Source of the DNA: an uncultured Pseudomonadales bacterium
GTDB lineage: Bacteria; Pseudomonadota; Gammaproteobacteria; Pseudomonadales; Porticoccaceae
Assembly: GCA_943788895.1 (NCBI GenBank)
Contig: CALSRZ010000002.1
Location: forward strand, 124,001-188,000
Length of the DNA: 64,000 nt
Direction of reading: 5' to 3'
Shown: positions 26,473 through 34,926 of the stretch, one piece after another
How positions within the stretch are numbered: the first letter of the stretch is position 1
Layout: each line of letters opens with the position of its first letter
Program-made: the position numbers and the translations under genes
Notes under the pieces: generated by a model
Told to the model about the DNA's origin: nothing
The model's input: the letters and a program-made list of their open reading frames with translations, nothing else
Databases searched by the model: none

Positions 26473-27648
26473 ATGCTGATTAATTTTTTTTATAGCCTCA
26501 AGCGCGCCAATGTTCCGGTCTCGATTAAAGAGTTACTGGATCTGCTTAGCGCTATGGAAAAAAATATCGCCTTTGGTTCACTGGATGATTTTTATCTGTT
26601 GGCGCGCACCTGTTTGGTCAAGGATGAAAAATTCTACGATCGTTTTGATCGCGCCTTTGGTGCCTACTTTAAAAATCTTGAGAATATCGACGGTATTATT
26701 GAAGCGCTAATTCCTGAAGACTGGTTGCGCAAAGAGTTTGAAAAGCATTTTACCGACGAAGAAAAAGCCAAAATCGAAAGTCTCGGTGGGCTGGAAAAGT
26801 TAATTGAAGCGTTTAAAAAGCGTCTTGAGGAACAGAAAGAGCGCCATCAGGGCGGTAATAAATGGATCGGTACCGGCGGCACCTCGCCCTTTGGTCACGG
26901 CGGTTTTAATCCCGAGGGTATTCGGGTTGGCGGCGAAGGCGGGCAGGGCAGTGCGGTCAAGGTCTGGGAAGAACGCCAGTTTGCCGATCTAGACGATTCG
27001 GTGCAGATCGGTACACGGAATATAAAAGTTGCCCTGCGGCGACTGCGCAAGTTTGCCCGCGAGGGCTCGGCGGATCAGCTGGATCTGGATGATACAGTGC
27101 GCAGCACCGCGCGCAATGCCGGTCTGCTCGATATTAAAATGGTTCCGGAGCGCCACAATGCGGTCAAGGTGCTGATCTTCTTTGATATCGGCGGCTCAAT
27201 GGATCCCTATGTGCGCCTCTGTGAAGAGCTTTTCTCCGCGGCTAAAACTGAATTTAAGCATCTCGAATATTTTTATTTCCACAACTGTCTCTACGACTAT
27301 GTGTGGAAAGACAATCAGCGCCGCCGCGACGAGCAGATATCCACCTACGATCTGCTGCATAAATACACCTCGGACTACAAAGTGATCTTTGTCGGCGATG
27401 CCTCTATGGCACCCTATGAGATTAACAGCCCCGGTGGCAGCGTCGAGTATCATAATGAAGAGCCGGGCAGCGCCTGGATGCAGAGAATGTCCCAGACCTT
27501 TGATAAATTGATCTGGCTAAATCCGGTGCAGGAGCAGTACTGGGACTACACGCCATCAATTTTAATGCTACGTGAGCTGGTTGGGGGTAAGATGTATCCA
27601 CTGACACTCGCTGGTCTGGAAAAGGCCATAAGACTTCTTGCAAAATAG
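26473..27648 (+). CDS. CoxE-like VWA domain protein
   Basis: 391 residues. The N-terminal half is helical and charged (AAA partner-binding type), followed by a Gly-rich linker (GTGGTSPFGHGGFNPEG). The VWA domain begins at about residue 230 with the MIDAS-like FDIGGSMDPYV, a variant of DxSxS. The later motif VIFVGDASMAPYEI supplies another metal ligand. MoxR plus CoxE pairs are widespread outside CO dehydrogenase clusters, and no CO dehydrogenase genes are present here, so the client is unknown. Confidence 0.88.
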   Translation: MLINFFYSLKRANVPVSIKELLDLLSAMEKNIAFGSLDDFYLLARTCLVKDEKFYDRFDRAFGAYFKNLENIDGIIEALIPEDWLRKEFEKHFTDEEKAKIESLGGLEKLIEAFKKRLEEQKERHQGGNKWIGTGGTSPFGHGGFNPEGIRVGGEGGQGSAVKVWEERQFADLDDSVQIGTRNIKVALRRLRKFAREGSADQLDLDDTVRSTARNAGLLDIKMVPERHNAVKVLIFFDIGGSMDPYVRLCEELFSAAKTEFKHLEYFYFHNCLYDYVWKDNQRRRDEQISTYDLLHKYTSDYKVIFVGDASMAPYEINSPGGSVEYHNEEPGSAWMQRMSQTFDKLIWLNPVQEQYWDYTPSILMLRELVGGKMYPLTLAGLEKAIRLLAK

Positions 27649-27747
27649 ATTGTCGAAGTCAGTGGGTCTAGACTTAGAAGAATAAGAAAAAATTAGAAAA
27701 ATAAGATCGAATAATAAACGCTTTTAAAGCACAAAATAATAAAATGG

Positions 27748-29442
27748 ATGGGTAATGCTATGCGTGTACAAGACGCTGCAGATCAGGCGCTGCAAAAAAT
27801 AGGGGTGTCGAACCAACAACCAGAACTTCCAGCGCAATCGCTGCTGCAGCTGTGGCAGCAGTCAGTCGCAGATTCCGCTGATCTACCCGCATTTACCTGT
27901 ATAGGTCAGACTCTTAGCTATGCTCAGATCGACCAGTTAGCCGATCGCGTCGCCACGCATTTTCATCAGCAGTTTAGTCTGCAGGCCGGCGATAGAATTG
28001 CTGTGCAACTGCCAAATTTACTCCAGTACCCGATTGTTGTTATCGCTGCCTGGAAGCTGGGTCTGGTTATCGTCAATACCAACCCCATGTACACCCACCG
28101 TGAGTTGGTGCATCAATTTAATGATTCCGGTGCCAAGGCGGTAGTGGTTCTGGATCGCTTCTACGACACTGTTGCCGCAGCGCTCCCTGAGACAGGCATA
28201 GAAAATGTCATGGTCACCCGGGCTATTGATCTCTTGCCCCAGCCAAAGAAAACTCTGTTGACGGTTGTCAGCAAGGCTTTGGGTAAGCGGCCGACACTGC
28301 CAAGCAGCGGTTTTGCGTCATTTTCAGAGGTTGTTTCCGATTCCGGTCAGGCTGACTATCCGCTGCACAGTCCCTCACTAGATGATATCTGCGCTCTGCA
28401 GTACACCGGCGGTACCACTGGGGTTTCCAAGGGCGTTATGCTTACTCAGAGCTCAATTATGCACAATATCGCCCAGGCTCTGGAGATGGTCAATGTCGGC
28501 GATAATTCGATTCAGAACAATACGATAGTTATGCCGCTGCCGCTCTATCATATCTATGCCTATATGCTGAGCATGGGTTTGATTCCTGCGACCCGTGGTC
28601 ACAGTCTGTTGATCCCTGATCCGCGCAATATCTCGGCATTTGTTGGCGCGATTAAGAATGTTAAGTTTGAAATGCTCTGCGGCTTAAATTCCCTTTTCGT
28701 CTCCCTGATGCAGGATAAAGGCTTTCAGAAACTCGATTTTTCAGCGCTAAATAAAACCCTGTCTGGGGGTATGGCGCTGATGGATTCTGTGGCCAATGAC
28801 TGGCAGAAGCTGACCGGCTGTGTCGTCAGTGAGGGCTATGGTATGACCGAGTCATCGCCGATTATCTCGATGAATCCAGCGGGCTTTGAAAAAATTGGCT
28901 CAGCCGGAATTCCAATTCCCGGCACTCAAATCAAAGTTGTTGACGACAGTGGCGTTGAACAGGAGGTCGGTGGTGTCGGTGAACTGGTTGTCCGTGGAGC
29001 TCAGGTCATGCGCGGCTACTGGCAGCGCGAAGAGCAAACCGCCGAGGTGGTTGTCGACGGCTGGCTGCATACAGGTGATATTGTCACTGTCGACGCGGAT
29101 GGCTATATCAAGATTGTCGACCGTCTTAAGGATATGATTATTGTCTCTGGTTTTAATGTCTACCCCAATGAGTTGGAGCAGGCGTTAACTCAGCACCCCG
29201 AGGTGCTTGAATGCGCCGCTATAGGCGTAGCCGACGAAAAGGCCGGGGAAGTGGTCAAGATGTTTGTCGTGGCCAGTGATGATGCCAGCCTGACTGAAGA
29301 GCAGGTGATTGAGTTCTGTAAGTCGACGATGGCCGGATATAAGGTGCCAAAGTTTGTTGAGTTTCGCGATGACCTGCCCAAGACCAATGTGGGTAAAGTA
29401 TTGCGCAAGGAGTTAAAGGCTCAGGAACAGGCAAAGCCCTAG
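27748..29442 (+). CDS. fadD: long-chain fatty acid-CoA ligase
   Basis: 564 residues; activates fatty acids with ATP and CoA through an acyl-adenylate. The AMP-binding signature is YTGGTTGVSKGVML (about 213-226), the A5 motif is EGYGMTESSP, A7 is LHTGDIVTVDADGYIKIVDR, and the catalytic Lys is in KTNVGKVLRKE near the C-terminus. It is close in length to E. coli FadD (561). An alternative start at 27760 (MRVQDAADQAL) is equally good. It starts the long lipid-catabolism region (27.7-40.8 kb). Confidence 0.93.
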   Translation: MGNAMRVQDAADQALQKIGVSNQQPELPAQSLLQLWQQSVADSADLPAFTCIGQTLSYAQIDQLADRVATHFHQQFSLQAGDRIAVQLPNLLQYPIVVIAAWKLGLVIVNTNPMYTHRELVHQFNDSGAKAVVVLDRFYDTVAAALPETGIENVMVTRAIDLLPQPKKTLLTVVSKALGKRPTLPSSGFASFSEVVSDSGQADYPLHSPSLDDICALQYTGGTTGVSKGVMLTQSSIMHNIAQALEMVNVGDNSIQNNTIVMPLPLYHIYAYMLSMGLIPATRGHSLLIPDPRNISAFVGAIKNVKFEMLCGLNSLFVSLMQDKGFQKLDFSALNKTLSGGMALMDSVANDWQKLTGCVVSEGYGMTESSPIISMNPAGFEKIGSAGIPIPGTQIKVVDDSGVEQEVGGVGELVVRGAQVMRGYWQREEQTAEVVVDGWLHTGDIVTVDADGYIKIVDRLKDMIIVSGFNVYPNELEQALTQHPEVLECAAIGVADEKAGEVVKMFVVASDDASLTEEQVIEFCKSTMAGYKVPKFVEFRDDLPKTNVGKVLRKELKAQEQAKP

Positions 29443-29507
29443 CGCAGAATATTGAGTTAGAGTCTCATTACTCAGGCGTAGGGCGGTTTTGCCTTTAAGG
29501 GTAGATT

Positions 29508-29807
29508 TCAGCTAAGAATTGGCCCCAGCTTCATGGCAATACCCATATCACCCTGAATCTTTAACTTTCCGGTCATAAAGGCTGAAGTGCCGTCCAGCTT
29601 GCCCTCGGCCATGGCCATAAAGTTCTCCAGGCTGATAACCATGGTGCACTGGGCTTCGACATCATCATTGCTTACCTGATTGGGTACCTGGGTGGCGTCG
29701 AGAACCAAAAAGCCATCATCGCCAAAATCAAACTTTAGGACTGAACCCAAACCACAATCTTCCCCCACCTTCTCTTTTAAACCTGCTGTAACTGCTTCCA
29801 ATGACAT
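29508..29807 (-). CDS. SCP2 sterol-carrier domain protein
   Basis: 99 residues forming a single SCP2 domain: LKFDFGDDGFLVLDATQVPN, CTMVISLENFMAMAEGKLDG and the conserved FMTGKLKIQGDMGIAMKL end. Such proteins bind fatty acyl-CoA or sterol-like lipids in a hydrophobic tunnel. It is convergent with fadD and faces the kinase/acyl-CoA dehydrogenase cluster, so a role as acyl-CoA carrier in lipid oxidation is plausible. Confidence 0.88.
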   Translation of the reverse strand: MSLEAVTAGLKEKVGEDCGLGSVLKFDFGDDGFLVLDATQVPNQVSNDDVEAQCTMVISLENFMAMAEGKLDGTSAFMTGKLKIQGDMGIAMKLGPILS

Positions 29808-30031
29808 ACGGGTATACCTCGTTTATTTTTTTATTCTTTAGTGAATTGGTTTATCTAGTGCTAAATACTCTTCCACTTTAAAAATCTGGGCTTTAAAAAT
29901 CAAGACATAATGGCTGCCAAAAGATAGTATGAATATCTTCTGTTAGCTTTTGCGCACTGGTTTGCTGCTTTTCACAGGCTAGGATTGCAGGCTAATATGG
30001 CCGTTAACGAATAATTAACAATGGATAGGCA
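29808..30031. other. divergent intergenic region SCP2 gene / phosphotransferase gene
   Basis: 224 bp, AT-rich, expected to carry back-to-back promoters. I see no clear terminator, RNA or conserved box; TTTAAAAATC-type direct repeats at 29877-29901 are the only pattern. Confidence 0.5.
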
Positions 30032-31111
30032 ATGACCTTAGACAATCCCACTATCGATGTGCGCAAGGGCGAGGAGCTCGATCCTGTGAAATTGGACAGC
30101 GTGCTTAAACAGGTTGTGCCCGAGTTAAAGGGGGAGGGAGCGCCGGTTATCAGGCAGTATGCCTCCGGTGCGTCAAATCTCACTTACCTGATCAGCTACG
30201 ACAGCCGCGAGCTGGTGTTGCGTCGCCCGCCGCCCGGGGTCAAAGCGGCCAGTGCCCATTCAATGATTCGCGAGTATCGGGTGATCAGTGCGCTGCAATC
30301 CGTTTACCCGGCTGTGCCCAAGGGAATCTATTACAGCGATGATGAGTCGCTGCTGGGTTCCGAGTTTTACCTGATGGAAAAGGTTGATGGTCTGTTGGTT
30401 AAAAGCAGTCTGCCAGCGGCGTGGAATTTTAATGATGCTGATCGTCGAGATTTTGGAAAAACCGTCTTTGATAAGTTAATCGAGCTGCACAGGGTTGACT
30501 ATGGCGCCGCTGGACTGGCTGATTTTGGCAAGCCTCAGGGCTATGCGGAGCGCCAGATACATGGCTGGAATAAGCGCTTTGCCAATGCCAAAACCCCTGA
30601 TATCTCTGGCTTTGAGGATATTCGCGAATGGCTTGTGGCGCATGTGCCTGTAGCGGCGGCGGATAATCCCGCAGCGCTGATTCACGGTGACTTCCGTATC
30701 GATAATGTGATGATAGACCCAGAGAATCCCTTTAAGGTTGTCGCAGTGATGGATTGGGAGATGGCGGCACTGGGTGATCCGTTGATGGATTTAGCCAACT
30801 CACTGGCCTACTGGGTTCACAGCGATGACCCTGCGGCGTTACAGGCGATAAAACAGCAGCCCTCGGATGCGCCGGGGATGTTGCGCCGTGAGGAGATAAT
30901 CGCTTACTACGCAGAGCAGACCGGTTTCGATACCTCAAAGTGGGATTTCTATGAGGTCTATGGTTACTGGCGGCTTATGGGTATTTTACAGCAGCTCTAC
31001 TTCCGCTATGTGAATAAGCAGACGCAGGACAAGCGTTTTGCCGGCTACGGCCAGGGCGTTGCTCATTTGGGTGAGTACTGTCGCCAGCTGATTGCAAAGT
31101 CTAGCTTTTAA
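30032..31111 (+). CDS. APH-family phosphotransferase, ACAD10/11-kinase-like
   Basis: 359 residues of the aminoglycoside phosphotransferase fold, with kinase motifs LIHGDFRIDNVMID (about 212-225; catalytic Asp and Asn) and VMDWEMAALGDPLMDLA (metal-binding DWE). The N-terminus YASGASNLTYLI and LRRPPPGVKAASAHSM is the signature of the acyl-CoA-associated subgroup, not of antibiotic kinases. It is followed by two acyl-CoA dehydrogenase genes. In mammalian ACAD10/11 and Pseudomonas LvaA/LvaC such kinases phosphorylate the 4-hydroxyl of 4-hydroxyacyl-CoA for later elimination. That role here is inferred from context. Confidence 0.85.
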   Translation: MTLDNPTIDVRKGEELDPVKLDSVLKQVVPELKGEGAPVIRQYASGASNLTYLISYDSRELVLRRPPPGVKAASAHSMIREYRVISALQSVYPAVPKGIYYSDDESLLGSEFYLMEKVDGLLVKSSLPAAWNFNDADRRDFGKTVFDKLIELHRVDYGAAGLADFGKPQGYAERQIHGWNKRFANAKTPDISGFEDIREWLVAHVPVAAADNPAALIHGDFRIDNVMIDPENPFKVVAVMDWEMAALGDPLMDLANSLAYWVHSDDPAALQAIKQQPSDAPGMLRREEIIAYYAEQTGFDTSKWDFYEVYGYWRLMGILQQLYFRYVNKQTQDKRFAGYGQGVAHLGEYCRQLIAKSSF

Positions 31112-31312
31112 ATATAATAAAAACAATTAGCTATAGATTTAACTTATAGTAGTTTAGAGTATTTGTAGCTGCGCCTCTGTGGCTTTTTACAGCTTCCTAA
31201 AAGTCTGTATTTTCAGCCAACGGTAGCGTGACTCGCCGTCCGCCTTATTTATTGACATGTTAAGTGCCACAACCTACTGTAAAGCGCATAAATTATTCAA
31301 AGGGGTGAGTGG

Positions 31313-32497
31313 GTGGATATTAATTTTTCAGCACAGGATCTCGCGTTTCGCGATGAGGTGCGGGCGTTTTTTGCCAGTGAATACGATGCCGAAGTTGCGG
31401 CGAGTCTCTCGGGCGGCCAGGGTGAAGATTACAAACAGGCGATTATCAGCTGGCAGAAAAAACTCCATGCCAAAGGCTGGATTGCGCCGGGCTGGCCACA
31501 AGAGTACGGCGGCACTGGTTGGTCTGTTACCCAGAAGTTTATCTATGAGACCGAGCGTGGTGCGGCTGGTGTTCCCGATGTAGTTCCCTTTGGTTTAAAG
31601 ATGGTGGCGCCGGTTATCTACAACTTTGGCAACGAAGAGCAGAAGGCCAGGTTTTTACCGCGTATTCTCTCCAGTGATGACTGGTGGTGTCAGGGCTATT
31701 CAGAGCCCGGTGCCGGTTCCGACCTGGCAGCCCTGAGTACAACTGCAGAGTATGCCGGCGATAACTATATTGTTAATGGCCGCAAGATCTGGACCACCTT
31801 TGCCCAGTATGCCGACTGGATCTTCTGTCTGGTGCGCACCACCAAAGATGTGCGCAAGCAGCAGGGCATAAGCTTTCTGCTGATTGATATGAATACTCCT
31901 GGGGTTTCGGTTAAGCCGATTCCAACCATCGACGGCAAGCACAGTCTCAATGAGGTGCTGTTCGATGATGCTCTGGTGCCGAGGGAAAATTTGATTGGTG
32001 AGCAGGATAAAGGCTGGACCTATGCCAAGGCGCTGCTCGCCCATGAGCGCACCGGTATGGCCGAAGTCGCCGACTCTAAGCGGATGCTGGCCAACCTTAA
32101 GCAGCGCGCTGCGGCAGAGGTCAATGGTGGTCAGCCGATGATTGCCGATCCTGTGTTCCAGATGCGTCTCTCGGATATTGAGATGGAGTTGATGGCACTG
32201 GAATACACGGAACTGCGTGTGTTTGCCTCAATGGCTTCCGGTGGAACGCCGGGGCCAGAATCCTCACTGCTAAAAATCAAAGGCACGGAAATCTCCCAGT
32301 CAATTCACGAACTGCAACTGCAGCTGGCTGCCTATTATGGCGGTGCTCTTCAGGGTGAGCTGACAAACCAGCAGCTGGGTCACGAGTTTGCCACTGAGGC
32401 ACGCAAAAGTTATATGTATGGTCGTGCGGCAACTATCTACGGTGGCTCAAATGAAGTGCAGCGCAATGTGATTGCCAAGGCTGTGTTAGGCCTTTAA
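31313..32497 (+). CDS. acyl-CoA dehydrogenase (first of a pair)
   Basis: 394 residues, FAD-dependent. Start taken as GTG 31313 (MDINFSAQDLAFRDEV). Recognised are WPQEYGGTGWSVTQ, the FAD loop QGYSEPGAGSDLAAL, and the C-terminal IYGGSNEVQRNVIAKAVLG. The usual catalytic Glu of the YEGT motif is replaced by Gly (YGGS), typical for the FadE subgroups that act on branched, cyclic or isoprenoid substrates and often form heterotetramers. The candidate alternative base is the Glu in LLAHERTGMAEV. 47 bases before a second acyl-CoA dehydrogenase. Confidence 0.92.
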   Translation: MDINFSAQDLAFRDEVRAFFASEYDAEVAASLSGGQGEDYKQAIISWQKKLHAKGWIAPGWPQEYGGTGWSVTQKFIYETERGAAGVPDVVPFGLKMVAPVIYNFGNEEQKARFLPRILSSDDWWCQGYSEPGAGSDLAALSTTAEYAGDNYIVNGRKIWTTFAQYADWIFCLVRTTKDVRKQQGISFLLIDMNTPGVSVKPIPTIDGKHSLNEVLFDDALVPRENLIGEQDKGWTYAKALLAHERTGMAEVADSKRMLANLKQRAAAEVNGGQPMIADPVFQMRLSDIEMELMALEYTELRVFASMASGGTPGPESSLLKIKGTEISQSIHELQLQLAAYYGGALQGELTNQQLGHEFATEARKSYMYGRAATIYGGSNEVQRNVIAKAVLGL

Positions 32498-32544
32498 TAG
32501 AGCTGGTAACAGGCTTAACAAAATTATTGTTGGAGATGGATTAG

Positions 32545-33708
32545 ATGAATTTTGAATTTTCCGAAGAGCAGGTAATGATTAAAGACAGCGTTGCGCGCTT
32601 TGTCCGCGACGAGTATGACTTTGATACCAGGCGTAAAATTATTCACTCAGAAGAGGGCATCAGCCGGGATTTCTGGAATATGTTTGCCGAGCTGGGTTGG
32701 CTGTCAATTCCCTTTGCCGAAGAGTACGGTGGTTTTGGCGGTTCGGTTGAAGATACAGTGGCGATGATGGAAGAGCTGGGTAAAGGCATAGTGGTCGAGC
32801 CCTATGTGTCGACCGTGGTTATCTTTGGTGGTCTGCTTGCAGCATCGACCAATGAAGCCCTAAAAGCCGACTCTATCCCTAAAATTATCGACGGCAGCTG
32901 TCTCGGCAGCTTTGCCTTTCTTGAGCGCCAGTCGCGTTTTGAGATAGCCGATATAGCCACCAGTGCGGTTGTGACAGACACAGGCTATGTTATCAATGGT
33001 GAAAAGACCGTGGTGTTTAATGGTGCCACTGCCGATAGCCTGATAGTTGCCGCGCGCACCAGTGGTGGTCAGTACGATCGCCAGGGTGTCAGCCTGTTTA
33101 TGGTTGATGCCGCCTCCCCGGGAGTCAGCATCGCAAGCTATAAAACCATGGATGGTCAGAGCGCCTCCACGATCAGCTTTAAGGATCTGCAGGTTTCAGC
33201 CAGTCAGTTGCTCGGCGCTGTGGATCAGGGTATGGATATTGTCGACCAGGTGATGCCAGACATACTGATGGCATTGAGTGCAGAGGCACTGGGTATTATG
33301 GCGACTCTCAATGCGATCACCGTTGACTACAGCAAAACCCGTCAGCAATTTGGTACACCGATTAGCTCATTCCAGGCCCTGCAGCATCGTATGGTCGATA
33401 CCTTTATGGCTTGCGAGCAGACCAAGTCGCTGCTCTACCGCGGGCTTTGTGATGCAACTGAGCTTGCAGCGAATCCTCAGTTGGGTTCTGTGGAATTGCA
33501 AAAGTCAGTGCATGCCCTAAAGGCGACAGTGGCTAAATCTGGTAAATTGATTGGTGAAGAGGCAATTCAAATCCACGGTGGTATAGGTATCACCGACGAG
33601 TTAAATATTGGTCATTATGTAAAGCGCCTGATGACCATTAATGTGACCTTTGGCGATGGTGATTTTCACCAGAAGAAATTTAACCAGCTCAGCTATTCGG
33701 CTCTCTGA
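32545..33708 (+). CDS. acyl-CoA dehydrogenase (second of a pair)
   Basis: 387 residues. It starts MNFEFSEEQVMIKDSVARF, has LSIPFAEEYGGFGG, the middle domain with LLGAVDQGMDIVDQVM, and the C-terminal helix bundle YSKTRQQFGTPISSFQALQH. The C-terminus GGIGITDELNIGHYVKRL followed by TFGDGDFHQKKF lacks the YEGT catalytic motif. TTGGAGATGG before the ATG is the ribosome binding site. Together with the preceding gene this resembles alpha/beta pairs of heteromeric acyl-CoA dehydrogenases. Confidence 0.92.
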   Translation: MNFEFSEEQVMIKDSVARFVRDEYDFDTRRKIIHSEEGISRDFWNMFAELGWLSIPFAEEYGGFGGSVEDTVAMMEELGKGIVVEPYVSTVVIFGGLLAASTNEALKADSIPKIIDGSCLGSFAFLERQSRFEIADIATSAVVTDTGYVINGEKTVVFNGATADSLIVAARTSGGQYDRQGVSLFMVDAASPGVSIASYKTMDGQSASTISFKDLQVSASQLLGAVDQGMDIVDQVMPDILMALSAEALGIMATLNAITVDYSKTRQQFGTPISSFQALQHRMVDTFMACEQTKSLLYRGLCDATELAANPQLGSVELQKSVHALKATVAKSGKLIGEEAIQIHGGIGITDELNIGHYVKRLMTINVTFGDGDFHQKKFNQLSYSAL

Positions 33709-33807
33709 ATCTTGCGGGGGCGCATTTCTTCAGGTGATAAAAATCCCGCTGGCAGGTTTTATAATCTAAGGTTTCTAAAAGAAATGTATGGGCTTTATTC
33801 AGGGAGT

Positions 33808-34692
33808 TTAATGATAAACACTGGGGCTTCCACTGGGTTGATTGGCAAATCGGCGGTATACCCACTGATATTGTTCTGGCGCTAATTGAATGCTCTTTTC
33901 TATGGCTGAGTTTAGTGCAGTCGCAGCGACTACTGAATCGTCTGTGTGTATGCCTTCAATTCTGTGGAAAACAATTTCAAAGCCTAGCCCCCTGGGTTTG
34001 CGAATAGCAGTTGCGAGCAGTACTTCGGATTGGTTGCTGTTCACTAGGGCCTGGGTTAATTTTCCGGTTAAAGCCGGTTGGCCAAAGAACGGTGCGTAAA
34101 CGCCAGCCTTTTTGGTCGGTAAGTGATCTGAAAGGATCGCCAGTACCATATTGTTGCGCATGCCTTTAAGTGCTTGCCTGACGCCACTAGCATTTGTGGC
34201 AAACATTTTGGACCCTAAGCGGCTGCGGCTTTTAAAAATAACTTTTTCAAACCAGGTTGCTTTTATAGGTTTGTACATCGCCGCAAAGGGGTAGTTTTTG
34301 GGAATGCAAAAGTTGAGTAATTCCCAGTTCCCCATATGCGGCAAAACAATTACCACGCCACGATTTTGCTGATGGGCAACTTCAAGGAGCTGAGGATTTT
34401 TAACAGTAACCCGATTAGAGAGGTAGTCTGGATTACCGAACCATACATAGGCTGATTCCAAAAACCACTTTCCGGTTTCTTTTGCATTTTGGATTAACAG
34501 TTTCTCACGTTCGGTAGCGGATTTTTCAGGAAAGCAGACTTTGAGATTGCAACGGGAAATATGCGCGCGTTTACGGTTACATGTAATAAGCAGCAAACCC
34601 AGCTGACATCCTATTGCTTGAGACCAGCGGAGTGGCAGGAGACCAAATGGTGCTATTAGGCAAGCAATAAGAAAAAACTTTAAGTTTTGCAT
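33808..34692 (-). CDS. LpxL/HtrB-family lysophospholipid/lipid A acyltransferase
   Basis: 294 residues with one N-terminal membrane helix (LKFFLIACLIAPFGLLPL). The catalytic H-X4-E motif is HMGNWE at 119-124, followed by YKPIKATWFEKVIFKSRSR and a later LSDHLPTKKAGV, all expected for lipid A late acyltransferases. It could acylate lipid A or ornithine lipids at the inner membrane. It lies alone on the minus strand between lipid-catabolism genes. Its coding sequence looks more AT-rich than neighbours, a weak hint of transfer. Confidence 0.85.
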   Translation of the reverse strand: MQNLKFFLIACLIAPFGLLPLRWSQAIGCQLGLLLITCNRKRAHISRCNLKVCFPEKSATEREKLLIQNAKETGKWFLESAYVWFGNPDYLSNRVTVKNPQLLEVAHQQNRGVVIVLPHMGNWELLNFCIPKNYPFAAMYKPIKATWFEKVIFKSRSRLGSKMFATNASGVRQALKGMRNNMVLAILSDHLPTKKAGVYAPFFGQPALTGKLTQALVNSNQSEVLLATAIRKPRGLGFEIVFHRIEGIHTDDSVVAATALNSAIEKSIQLAPEQYQWVYRRFANQPSGSPSVYH

Positions 34693-34926
34693 GAGTTCAG
34701 TAGTTCAATTATGAGCTGAAAAATGGCGGGAAAGTTATAATTTTATAGGGCCTTTTTTTCTTGAGAAGATTACACTATTTTAAGTTTTCACTCTACTGAA
34801 AGTTCGGATTGGAAGCCTCAATAACACTGGTATTCTAATGTTTTTCGTAATTTTGATAGTAAGATAAATTTACTTTTTTTATAGATATAATCGTCACGAA
34901 TTGGTTGTAAGCTTAAGGAATAGTCA
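34693..34926. other. divergent intergenic region acyltransferase / POT transporter
   Basis: 234 bp of very AT-rich DNA. A TATAAT at 34886-34891 lies 36 bases before the transporter start and may be its -10 box. TTAAGGAA at 34913-34920 is the ribosome binding site. No terminator is seen. Confidence 0.5.

Noticed and set aside
25605-27648. Assignment of moxR-coxE to carbon monoxide dehydrogenase maturation
   Set aside because: No coxM, coxS or coxL lies nearby and the pair is common in other contexts.
30032-31111. Aminoglycoside resistance kinase
   Set aside because: The APH fold is shared, but the RRPPPG N-terminal signature and acyl-CoA dehydrogenase neighbours point to the acyl-CoA-linked subgroup.
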